A stretch of DNA of 7,551 bases. Source: Ilumatobacter sp. (lineage in GTDB: Bacteria > Actinomycetota > Acidimicrobiia > Acidimicrobiales > Ilumatobacteraceae). The DNA lies in NCBI GenBank assembly GCA_029263275.1, contig JAJCXU010000541.1:1-7551 (forward strand). The letters are read 5' to 3'. Below, piece after piece: positions 1 to 5,644 of the stretch; the first letter of the stretch is position 1; each line of letters opens with the position of its first letter. Under the pieces are notes generated by a model. The model was given only the letters and a program-made list of their open reading frames with translations, did not search any database and had not been told where the DNA came from. The translations under genes and the position numbers were made by a program.

Positions 1-174
1 CTCGGCCAGCTCCCGCTCGTTCCCGCACTGCGCGAGGGCGGCGATGACGGCAAGCCGATCACCGCCGTCGATCCGGAATCGGAGTCAGCGAAGATCTTCC
101 ACGAGATGGCTCGCCAGATCGCGGTCGACATGAAGCCGAAGAAGATCTACTCCCCCGAGCTCAAGATCCTCTGA
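1..174 (+). CDS. Mrp/NBP35-family Fe-S carrier ATPase, C-terminal fragment
   Basis: Frame 1 is open from the left edge to a TGA at 172-174 and gives the last 57 residues of a protein whose start lies outside the window. The fragment begins LGQLPLVPALREGGDDGKPI and continues with an acidic DPESESAK stretch and an amphipathic helix ending in PKKIYSPELKIL. The pattern 'G-(Q/E)-(I/L)-P-L-x-P-x-(L/I)-R-x-G-G-D-x-G-x-P' is what I know from the C-terminal part of Mrp/ApbC P-loop ATPases, which carry and transfer iron-sulfur clusters in the cytosol. The Walker A motif and any CxxC cluster site would lie upstream, so the assignment rests on this tail alone. The next gene starts 45 bases downstream on the same strand. 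Another SIMIBI-class ATPase of the MinD/ParA type is the main alternative. Confidence 0.72.
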   Translation, partial: LGQLPLVPALREGGDDGKPITAVDPESESAKIFHEMARQIAVDMKPKKIYSPELKIL

Positions 175-219
175 GTTCGGTCCGGATGCGGTGATGACTG
201 CGTTGCGAGCGTCTCTCTG

Positions 220-558
220 ATGGAAGTCGTGGCGAAGTACAAGTTTGAGCGGATGGTTGCCGAGGCGCTCGACGCGCTGCCGGACGAGCTCCAGCACGTG
301 CTCGACAACGTCGTCGTGCAGATCCATGATCGCAATCCGACCGAGCCGACGATTCTCGGTTTGTACGAAGGCGTGCCGCACACTGAACGCACGGGCCAGG
401 AAGGACCAGACGTCGTGTCGATCTACCGGGTTCCGCTCTGCGAGATGTGCGACGACATCGAGGATCTGGCCGACGAGGTCTACGTCACCGTCATCCACGA
501 GGTGGCGCACGCGGCAGGCATCGACGACGCCCGGCTGCACGAACTCGGCTGGGGCTGA
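220..558 (+). CDS. Minimal zincin-like metallopeptidase family protein (DUF1025/Zincin_1 type)
   Basis: A 112-residue cytosolic protein with the zinc site HEVAHAAGIDD near its C-terminus: H93, E94 (general base), H97, G100 and D103 fit HExxHxxG-xx-(H/D). The protein ends ARLHELGWG, as expected for the small actinobacterial and proteobacterial 'metallopeptidase family protein' (COG3824-type) group, which is normally about 110-150 residues. Its opening (YKFERMVAEALDALPDEL) also matches that group. No signal peptide or membrane segment is present. Peptidase activity is inferred from the motif; the natural substrate of the family is not known to me. ATG at 220 is chosen because the family-like helix begins about residue 6. 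There is no clear Shine-Dalgarno, and a GTG at 229 is possible. It lies between the Mrp-like gene and the polymerase gene on the same strand. Confidence 0.88.
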   Translation: MEVVAKYKFERMVAEALDALPDELQHVLDNVVVQIHDRNPTEPTILGLYEGVPHTERTGQEGPDVVSIYRVPLCEMCDDIEDLADEVYVTVIHEVAHAAGIDDARLHELGWG

Positions 559-570
559 CCCGTCCGACTC

Positions 571-601
571 AGTCACAGATGTACCCGGCCCCGCTGTGAC
601 T
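571..601. repeat. Inverted repeat (8-bp perfect stem) upstream of the polymerase gene
   Basis: AGTCACAG at 571-578 and CTGTGACT at 594-601 are perfect reverse complements separated by a 15-base G/C-rich loop. The hairpin lies in the 72-base gap between the metallopeptidase stop and the polymerase start, 18 bases before the polymerase ribosome binding site. No T-run follows, so it is not a classical rho-independent terminator. It could be a T-less attenuator or terminator, an operator for a dimeric regulator, or chance. Confidence 0.4.
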
Positions 602-618
602 CGACCCCGACGTGAGAC

Positions 619-624
619 GGAGGT
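619..624 (+). promoter_or_regulatory. Shine-Dalgarno site of the polymerase gene
   Basis: GGAGGT at 619-624 lies 6 bases before the ATG at 631. It is the clearest ribosome binding site in the window and fixes the polymerase start. The other genes rely on stop/start overlaps or appear leaderless. Confidence 0.75.
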
Positions 625-630
625 GCGAGG

Positions 631-2379
631 ATGGGCGGTGTGAGCAGTAGCGAATCGCGCCTCGGTGGGCTCGCTGCTGGTGCTCTTGTCGGCGTGGCGA
701 TCGGGGACCACACGGTGGCATTCGCCGTCGAAGGGCGGGCCACGATCCTGGTCGACATCGCTGACGCTCCCGCGTTGTTCGCCGCGACGGAGACGGCGGT
801 CTCGCCGCGGTGGGTCTGGTGGTCGAACCGCACGGCGTATCAAGTGATCGAGTGGGGCGTGCGGCCAGCGAGATGCTGGGATCTCGCCGCGGCCCACCGA
901 CTGATTTTCGGCGGGTGGAGGTCAGAGCCCGACCAGATCTGGGCGCGCCTGCACAACCTCGACGTCGCCACCATTCCCCGCCGCCTGCCCGTCGATCTGT
1001 TCAGCCAGGCGCTCGATGTCGGCGATCTCGACGAACCGGTCGGGCCTGATGGTCATCTCCGTCCGGAGTGGGTCGAGGGCGACTGGTCGGAGTCGTCAGT
1101 GCGGGTGGCGTCGTGGGCCGAGACAGCGCAAGCAATGCAGCAGCTGCAAGCGCATCACATCGACGGGCTCGGCCACGGCCCGCAAGTGCGCTCCACCGTC
1201 CTGTCCGAGTCCGCCGCCGACCTGCTGTGCGCCGAACTCGAGATCGACGGGCTCCCCATCGACGTCGTGGCAGCCGAGTCGATCATCGCTGGGTTCGTCG
1301 GCCCACGCCCGCGCGATGCGGCCGAAGCCGCAGCGGAGCTGCAACGGCGCGATCACGAGGTGCTGCAGCATCTTCCACCCGGCACCACCTTCGACCTCCG
1401 CAGTCCCGATCAAGTCAAGTCATTGCTGCGTCGAGTCGGCATCGAGGTGCCCGACACGCGGGCGTGGCGCCTCGAAGGGCTCCGCGACGCACACCCGATC
1501 GTCGAACCGCTGCTCGCGTGGCGGCGGGCTGAACGCGTGTTGACCACCTTCGGGTATGCCTGGCTCGACGAACACGTCGGATCCGACGGCCGCCTGCGCG
1601 GCTCGTGGTCTGGCTCTGACGGAGCGGCAGGTCGGATGACTGCCAGCGCGGGACTGCACAACATGCCGGCGGAGTTGCGACCCGCGGTGGCGGCCGAGTC
1701 GGGCCATGCATTTGTCCGAGCGGACCTTGGCCAGATCGAGCCGCGTATCCTCGCCGCCGTCTCAGGCGACGCGAAGCTGGCCGCGGCGACCCAAGCCGAC
1801 GACATGTACGCACCTGTCGCCGAACAGCTGCGCGTCGAACGCGACATCGCGAAGGTGGCGGTGCTCGGCGCGATGTACGGACAGACCACTGGAAAGGGTG
1901 CGGAGGCACTCCGCGGACTCGAGCGTGAGTACCCGGTCGCCATGGGGTACCTCGCCAATGCCGACCGCTCCGCGCAGGGCAGCAACGACTTGCGCACGTA
2001 TGGCGGCCGACTCGTGCGGATGAGCACGACCAACACCAACGAAGTCAGCGATCGCGATGCGCGCTCGCGTGCGGCCGCCCGCGGTCGCTACGGGCGTAAT
2101 GCGATGGTCCAGGGCGCGGCTGCAGAGTTCTTCAAGACCTGGGCCGTACTGATGCGAGCGCGTTCCCACGACCTTGACGCCCGGATCGTGTTGTGCCTGC
2201 ACGATGAGCTCCTGGTTCACGTGCCCGAAGATCGAGCATCGCAGGCAGCCGAGCTGCTCGACCGGTGTCTTCAGGAAGCTGCACATCGGTGGGCCCCGAA
2301 GCGCCGAGACGGCGTGCAACCGGTTCGTTTCGTGAGCGACACCAGTGTGATTCATGCGTGGTCCGAAGCGAAGGGCTGA
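631..2379 (+). CDS. Family A DNA polymerase (actinobacterial 3'-5' exonuclease/polymerase type), no 5' nuclease domain
   Basis: A 582-residue protein. The C-terminal ~400 residues form a Pol I-type palm, fingers and thumb. Motif A is ADLGQIEPR (metal ligand D365, steric gate E370, R372). Motif B is RDIAKVAVLGAMYG (R404, K408, Y416). Motif C is LHDEL (H524, D525, E526). GRMTASAGLHNMP around R335 matches the Pol I primer/template-binding segment. These positions correspond to E. coli D705, E710, R754, K758, Y766, D882 and R668. The aromatic residue at the E. coli F762 position is leucine here (L412). The N-terminal ~200 residues occupy the place of a 3'-5' exonuclease, but no DxE pair is visible; only a WDLAAAHRL segment (D84) resembles an exonuclease motif, so proofreading is doubtful. 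At ~580 residues it is far shorter than full Pol I (~900) and lacks the flap nuclease. It is probably an accessory repair or gap-filling polymerase rather than PolA itself. Confidence 0.9.
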   Translation: MGGVSSSESRLGGLAAGALVGVAIGDHTVAFAVEGRATILVDIADAPALFAATETAVSPRWVWWSNRTAYQVIEWGVRPARCWDLAAAHRLIFGGWRSEPDQIWARLHNLDVATIPRRLPVDLFSQALDVGDLDEPVGPDGHLRPEWVEGDWSESSVRVASWAETAQAMQQLQAHHIDGLGHGPQVRSTVLSESAADLLCAELEIDGLPIDVVAAESIIAGFVGPRPRDAAEAAAELQRRDHEVLQHLPPGTTFDLRSPDQVKSLLRRVGIEVPDTRAWRLEGLRDAHPIVEPLLAWRRAERVLTTFGYAWLDEHVGSDGRLRGSWSGSDGAAGRMTASAGLHNMPAELRPAVAAESGHAFVRADLGQIEPRILAAVSGDAKLAAATQADDMYAPVAEQLRVERDIAKVAVLGAMYGQTTGKGAEALRGLEREYPVAMGYLANADRSAQGSNDLRTYGGRLVRMSTTNTNEVSDRDARSRAAARGRYGRNAMVQGAAAEFFKTWAVLMRARSHDLDARIVLCLHDELLVHVPEDRASQAAELLDRCLQEAAHRWAPKRRDGVQPVRFVSDTSVIHAWSEAKG

Positions 2380-2409
2380 CAGCGCCCGACGGGTTGGGAC
2401 CAACGGCGG

Positions 2410-2438
2410 AAGACAACGCCATGACGCGCGGGTAACTT
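2410..2438 (+). promoter_or_regulatory. Putative leaderless promoter for the DUF4328 gene
   Basis: A possible -35 AAGACA (2410-2415, 4 of 6 matches to TTGACA), a 17-base spacer, and a -10 TAACTT (2433-2438, the TAnnnT form). The -10 ends 7 bases before the GTG at 2446, the spacing expected if transcription starts on the initiation codon. No Shine-Dalgarno precedes either candidate start. This is a pattern match only. Confidence 0.35.
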
Positions 2439-2445
2439 GGCCGAC

Positions 2446-3270
2446 GTGAGTGACGTTCCTCCCCCGCCTCCGGACCAACAGCCGCCCCCACCGCCGACGT
2501 CGGGGCAAGCGGTTCCTCCGCCTCCGCCGGGCAACATGGCGCCACCACCTGGGTACGTGGCCTACGGAAGTGCACCGACACCGATGCAGAAGGTCAGCCG
2601 GGTCAAAGGGCTCGCCACCGCCATTTCCATCGTGGTCGGCATCGCCGGTGTCGGCGGCCTCCTCAACGGCTTCCTCCAGAATGGGCTTCGGTCCGACGCA
2701 GAGGACCTCCTCGCCGGCCGAATCTCCGACAGCGAGTTCAACGACCAACTCGTGTCGTCGTCGGCATTCTCAGCTCTGTCCTTCGTCGCCACCATCGCAG
2801 CAATGGTGCTCGTGATGATCTGGATGTATCGCATCGCGGCGAACCTCCGAGCGTTCGGGATCACGACCACCTGGCACCCTCTGTTCGCGATCTTCGGCTG
2901 GTTCCTGCCTCCCGTGGTGCTGTACGTGATTCCGTTCCTGATGCTTCGCGAACAGTGGACCAAGTCGACACCGAGCGCCGTGGCCGGTCAGCCCGGCAGC
3001 GACGGCGACAAGCAGTCCGACAGCCCAGTGCTCTGGGTGTGGTGGTTGGCCTTCGGCATCTGGCCGTTGATCGCGCTGTTCCTGTCCGCCGGCACGCTCG
3101 TGGGCAGTTTCAGCGACACCGGCGCCGAGGCAGTCGCTGAGAATCTGCTCGACACCAACCAGACCTTCACGATGATCGGCTCAGTCGTCGGACTGATCGC
3201 TGCGATCGCCTGGATCCTGTTCGTCCGACAGCTCACCACGCGACACCGATCGCTGACCAGCGAGAACTGA
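2446..3270 (+). CDS. DUF4328-type polytopic membrane protein with proline-rich N-terminus
   Basis: A 274-residue protein starting at GTG 2446; an in-frame TTG at 2437 would add three residues. Residues 1-45 are low-complexity, with runs of five prolines and a PPPGYVAYG segment, and are presumably cytoplasmic. About five hydrophobic helices follow, near residues 55-77, 107-127, 146-167, 195-220 and 242-260. The stretch WMYRIAANLRAFG (126-138), then a W-rich helix with GWFLPP, then LREQW (167-171), matches the DUF4328 pattern I know from actinobacteria (W-x-Y-R-x-x-x-N-L-R, W-F-x-P, R-E-x-W). The function of this family is unknown. The gene lies 66 bases after the polymerase stop, probably with its own promoter, and 12 bases before the histidine phosphatase gene, so those two are likely co-transcribed. 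The polyproline runs would be expected to need EF-P for efficient translation (inference). Confidence 0.82.
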   Translation: MSDVPPPPPDQQPPPPPTSGQAVPPPPPGNMAPPPGYVAYGSAPTPMQKVSRVKGLATAISIVVGIAGVGGLLNGFLQNGLRSDAEDLLAGRISDSEFNDQLVSSSAFSALSFVATIAAMVLVMIWMYRIAANLRAFGITTTWHPLFAIFGWFLPPVVLYVIPFLMLREQWTKSTPSAVAGQPGSDGDKQSDSPVLWVWWLAFGIWPLIALFLSAGTLVGSFSDTGAEAVAENLLDTNQTFTMIGSVVGLIAAIAWILFVRQLTTRHRSLTSEN

Positions 3271-3282
3271 CGGGTCCAGCCG

Positions 3283-3777
3283 GTGGGACAATCCGCCACC
3301 ATCTATTTCGTGCGCCACGCGAAGGCAGGCGAACGGCGTGTCTGGCTCGGTGACGATGTCGATCGGCCGTTGAGTAAGACCGGATGGAAGCAGTCGAATG
3401 CCGTCGCGCGACGCCTCGCAAAGAAGAACGTCACGGCGCTCTACGCGAGCCCATACGTGCGATGCATGCAAACGCTCGAGCCGCTCGCCGAGTTGGCCGG
3501 CCTCGAGGTACAGCCCGAGAAGCGACTCTTCGAAGACGAACCGTTCGAGCCGGTCCTCGACCTGTTGAACGAGGTCGAAGATGGCGCAGTCTTGTGCAGC
3601 CATGGCGACATCATTCCTGCCGTGATCAAGGCGCTGGTCCGCCGCGGCATGGAAGTGCAGACGCCGCCCGACTGGGCCAAGGCCAGCGTCTGGGTCCTGC
3701 GCCGCAAGGGAACGCGGATCACCAAGGGCAAGGTCTGGCCAGCGCCGACCCTGGCGGCGAAGTCAGTGAAGAAGTAG
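3283..3777 (+). CDS. SixA-like phosphohistidine phosphatase (histidine phosphatase superfamily)
   Basis: A 164-residue soluble protein starting at GTG 3283. The phosphate-accepting motif is at the N-terminus, IYFVRHAKAG (R11, H12), followed by PLSKTGWKQ, then ASPYVRCMQT (R60), acidic residues E84/E86 and the second active-site histidine in CSHGD (H107). This arrangement and the short length, with no capping insertion, match SixA-type phosphatases, which remove phosphate from histidine or small phosphoesters through a phosphohistidine intermediate. The true substrate cannot be read from sequence. In actinobacteria similar domains also occur fused to Nudix hydrolases, but no Nudix domain is present here. 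The C-terminal ~30 residues are basic and contain many lysines. The gene sits 12 bases after the DUF4328 gene and ends 16 bases from a convergent gene. No strong Shine-Dalgarno is seen. Confidence 0.88.
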   Translation: MGQSATIYFVRHAKAGERRVWLGDDVDRPLSKTGWKQSNAVARRLAKKNVTALYASPYVRCMQTLEPLAELAGLEVQPEKRLFEDEPFEPVLDLLNEVEDGAVLCSHGDIIPAVIKALVRRGMEVQTPPDWAKASVWVLRRKGTRITKGKVWPAPTLAAKSVKK

Positions 3778-3793
3778 CGGCCGGCTTCGCTGC

Positions 3794-4264
3794 TCAGCGC
3801 GCAAGGCTCAACACGTAGCTGTTGAAGTCGTAGTTGAAGTTGCTGTCCCCGGTGAACAGAATCAGGATGATCAGCGCGCCACCGATGAGGCCACACACGA
3901 GTCCCGCGATTGCCAGCCCCTTGCCGGTGTAGGTCGGGTCGTCGTTGCACTGCTTGATGGCGATCGCTCCGAAGATGATCGCCAAGATCCACGGGATGAA
4001 GAGCACGCACAAGATGATTCCGACGATGCCCAACACGAGCGACGCAACGGCGAGTCCGTTGGTTCGCTGCCCTCCACCGACCGGCACCGCGCCGAACGGG
4101 ACGTATCCCGGAGGCGGCGCACCCGGACCTCCGGGGCCCTGCGGCGGGTAGCCGGGGGGTTGGCCACCGGGCGGAGGAGGTTGCCCACCGGGCGGGGGTG
4201 GAGGTTGGCCACCAGGCGGCGGAGGAGGTTGCCCACCGGGCGGCGGCGGAGGATTCATCGACAT
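3794..4264 (-). CDS. DUF4190-type small membrane protein with proline-rich repeat head
   Basis: A 156-residue protein. Residues 5-35 are near-perfect tandem PPPPPGGQ octapeptides (the fourth is shortened to PPPPGGQ), followed by GYPPQGPGGPGAPPPGYVPFG. Two hydrophobic segments follow, about 70-103 and 116-137. The pattern TNGLAVASLVLGIVG, then PWILAIIFGAIAI, then GKGLAIAGLVCGLIGG is the DUF4190 signature known from many actinobacterial membrane proteins of unknown function. The C-terminal tail is asparagine- and tyrosine-containing and probably extracytoplasmic or a short cytosolic end. ATG 4264 is chosen because a TAnnnT element lies 6 bases upstream; ATG 4258 (MNPPPPP) is possible. Starting further upstream would add an unlikely non-proline leader and remove the promoter. 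It is convergent with the phosphatase gene and 66 bases downstream of the ccm operon on the same strand. Confidence 0.85.
   Translation of the reverse strand: MSMNPPPPPGGQPPPPPGGQPPPPPGGQPPPPGGQPPGYPPQGPGGPGAPPPGYVPFGAVPVGGGQRTNGLAVASLVLGIVGIILCVLFIPWILAIIFGAIAIKQCNDDPTYTGKGLAIAGLVCGLIGGALIILILFTGDSNFNYDFNSYVLSLAR
4159..4251. repeat. In-frame tandem repeat encoding PPPPPGGQ units
   Basis: Four units lie in tandem: 4159-4179 (21 bp), 4180-4203, 4204-4227 and 4228-4251 (24 bp each). All are multiples of three, so the reading frame is kept. Units 1 and 3 share GTTGGCCACC and units 2 and 4 share GTTGCCCACC, suggesting that a two-unit block was duplicated. A candidate for repeat-number variation between strains. 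Confidence 0.85.
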
Positions 4265-4270
4265 GGCGTC

Positions 4271-4299
4271 ACAGTAGCGATACGAGTGCGCCACGACAG
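4271..4299 (-). promoter_or_regulatory. Putative leaderless promoter of the DUF4190 gene
   Basis: Read on the minus strand: a weak -35 CTGTCG (4299-4294), a 17-base spacer, and a -10 TACTGT (4276-4271). Six bases, GACGCC, then lead directly to the ATG at 4264. The TAnnnT-to-ATG spacing is that of a leaderless transcript, and no Shine-Dalgarno is present. The match is suggestive, not proof. Confidence 0.4.
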
Positions 4300-4330
4300 G
4301 GGACACTGAGCCGCGACCCCTCGACGCCGA

Positions 4331-5122
4331 TCAATCAACCGCAGCGCGAATGTCGGCGGCGAAGGCAGCCATGAGGTCGGCAACGTCAGCCGGCGGGTTG
4401 CCGCCCTCGCACTCCTCGACGTAGGGAAGCGCTGCGTCTGCGTTGTCGAGGAACCTGAATTCGATGATGGCGAGATAGCAGTTCGGGTCGGCGTAGTCCG
4501 CGTCGATCTGGGTTGCCTGCTCAAGAGCGATCTTGGCTGCATCAAGACGCTCATCGTTGGCCAGGTCAGTCGACTCCAGTCGGGCCTGGAGCGCGAGTGT
4601 CCAGCCGAAGTACGTGATCGCCTCGACGTTGTCGATGTCACGGTCGCGTTCCATCTGGACGACTCGGGCAAACAGCGCGTTGGCCACTGCGAAGTCGTTG
4701 TTGTTCAACGCATCACGCGCAGAGGCCAGAACGAGCCGGGCGTCATCGCCAGGGTCGAATCCCGTGATCTCCTGGTTGGTACCGCGCTCTCCGAAGGCGC
4801 TTGCCAACGCGAACCCGATCGCCAAGGCAAGTACGAGCAGCGCTGTCGTGATGACAGCGAGCCGTCCCCAGCGGCGCGGGACCCTTGGGGCAAGCCGTGA
4901 ACGCCCGGACTCGATCTCTCGGAGGACCGCAGCAGCGCGGACGGTGTACCCGTCTCGAAGCGTCTCGTAGTCGGACTCATCGACATCGCCGGCTTCGAAT
5001 TCGTTCTCGAGGTCGTCGAGTGAGCGAAGCAGGAATCGCCGCTCTTCTTCGAGTTCGGCAAGGCGGTCGAGGTGCGCCCCGCTCCTCAGCGGCGCCACCG
5101 TCTGCGACGCTTCGTCAGTCAT
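4331..5122 (-). CDS. CcmI-like TPR protein of cytochrome c maturation
   Basis: A 263-residue protein. Residues 20-72 form an acidic, coiled helical hairpin (LAELEEERRFLLRSLDDLENEFEAG then DESDYETLRD), like the cytosolic loop of CcmI/CycH. A single membrane segment follows at about 87-110 after basic residues. Residues ~125-263 form an extracytoplasmic, TPR-like helical region (DALNNNDFAVANALFARVV; DAAKIALEQATQIDADYADP). In System I, CcmI binds the C-terminus of apocytochrome c and hands it to CcmF/CcmH; that role is inferred here from context and architecture, and overall similarity to classical CcmI looks low. ATG 5122 overlaps the ccmH stop in the 8-base ATGACTGA, giving strong support for this start and for translational coupling; an open frame further upstream runs inside ccmH and is discarded. 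Last gene of the operon in this window. Confidence 0.75.
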   Translation of the reverse strand: MTDEASQTVAPLRSGAHLDRLAELEEERRFLLRSLDDLENEFEAGDVDESDYETLRDGYTVRAAAVLREIESGRSRLAPRVPRRWGRLAVITTALLVLALAIGFALASAFGERGTNQEITGFDPGDDARLVLASARDALNNNDFAVANALFARVVQMERDRDIDNVEAITYFGWTLALQARLESTDLANDERLDAAKIALEQATQIDADYADPNCYLAIIEFRFLDNADAALPYVEECEGGNPPADVADLMAAFAADIRAAVD

Positions 5123-5606
5123 GACGATCGGCTCGGCGAGCTGCAGCGACGATGTCGCGATCGGAATCGGTTGGGTCCGCGATTCCCGCGGCCTCGACCT
5201 TCCACCGCCGGAAGGCGACGGCAAGCCCGGCCAGACCGCACACAGCAGCGATGGTGGGCAGCACCCAGATCAACGCGTCGAACCCGGTCGCGCGAGGCAC
5301 GAGCAAGATGTCCGTGCCGTAGCTGTCTTCCAGACCGGCCACGATCTGGTCGTCGGTCAACGTCGTACTGCGGACGAGTGAGTCGATCTCATTCCGAATG
5401 GCCCGCGAAGCATTGTTGCGCGACTCGGCCACGCTCTCGCCGTTGCAGACGGGACACGCCACGCGCTTCGCGATGAGCTCGATCCGCTCGTCCTGGCTCT
5501 GCGGCCCCGCTGATCGTGTCGACCCGATCGCCAAGACCGATACCACGACGACGAGCAGCAGCACCCAGCCGGGCCACCGCTTCAGCTTGTCGTTGAGCTC
5601 ACTCAT
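5115..5606 (-). CDS. ccmH: Cytochrome c maturation protein CcmH (apocytochrome thiol reductase)
   Basis: A 163-residue protein with an N-terminal membrane anchor (about 13-29), a three-helix domain outside the membrane, and a second membrane segment (about 112-132). The redox pair is in RVACPVCNGESVAESRN, with C51 and C54 in the position of the family LRCxxCQ motif. The following SLVRSTTLTDDQIVAGLEDSYG and TDILLVPRA segments match the CcmH/CycL/Ccl2 helices and the 'YG...vLl.P' signature. CcmH keeps the haem-binding cysteines of apocytochrome c reduced and works with the CcmG thioredoxin and the CcmF haem lyase. The start at 5606 overlaps the stop of a 9-codon mini-ORF (ATGA), and the gene overlaps the next gene by 8 bases. 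The residue after the second cysteine is Asn instead of the usual Gln. Confidence 0.9.
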   Translation of the reverse strand: MSELNDKLKRWPGWVLLLVVVVSVLAIGSTRSAGPQSQDERIELIAKRVACPVCNGESVAESRNNASRAIRNEIDSLVRSTTLTDDQIVAGLEDSYGTDILLVPRATGFDALIWVLPTIAAVCGLAGLAVAFRRWKVEAAGIADPTDSDRDIVAAARRADRHD

Positions 5607-5644
5607 GCGGCGTAGGCCGTTCCGATACTCATGCGGCGTAGGCC
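5601..5644. repeat. 18-bp direct repeat, 26-bp period, across the ccmG/ccmH junction
   Basis: ACTCATGCGGCGTAGGCC occurs at 5601-5618 and again, without mismatch, at 5627-5644, separated by 8 bases. On the minus strand the upstream copy encodes the C-terminal AYAA and stop of the ccmG-like gene, and the downstream copy contains the ATG-AGT start of ccmH. Each copy carries the same ATGAGT. This looks like a small tandem duplication at an ancestral ATGA overlap. Confidence 0.95.
5603..5632 (-). other. 9-codon bridging mini-ORF between ccmG-like gene and ccmH
   Basis: An ATG at 5632 overlaps the stop of the ccmG-like gene (ATGA, 5632-5629). It opens a mini-ORF reading MSIGTAYAA, whose TGA (5605-5603) overlaps the ATG of ccmH (5606), again as ATGA. 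It exists because of the local 26-bp-period repeat. The peptide itself is unlikely to matter; the ORF could pass terminating ribosomes from one gene to the next. Confidence 0.4.

Noticed and set aside
85..897. Long minus-strand open frame over the metallopeptidase and the start of the polymerase gene
   Set aside because: The translation is low-complexity, rich in Arg/Asp/Val with no family motif, and is antisense to two genes with clear catalytic motifs. Such frames are common in high-GC DNA.
2393..2404. Small dyad GTTGG-GA-CCAAC after the polymerase gene as a terminator
   Set aside because: A 5-bp stem with a 2-base loop is too tight to form well, and no T-run follows.
1762..2748. 328-codon minus-strand open frame antisense to the polymerase and DUF4328 genes
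   Set aside because: It crosses two well-supported plus-strand genes and their gap, and shows no recognisable domain.
3770..3800. Bidirectional terminator between the convergent phosphatase and DUF4190 genes
   Set aside because: Only weak 4-bp pairings around CGGCCG are visible and there is no T-run. I cannot support a hairpin.
4159..4251. CRISPR-like array from the regular 24-bp repeats
   Set aside because: The units are contiguous with no spacers, in frame, and encode PPPPPGGQ.
5123..5224. N-terminal extension of the CcmI-like protein by 34 residues
   Set aside because: The extension lies inside the ccmH coding region, and the ATGACTGA overlap gives a natural start at 5122.
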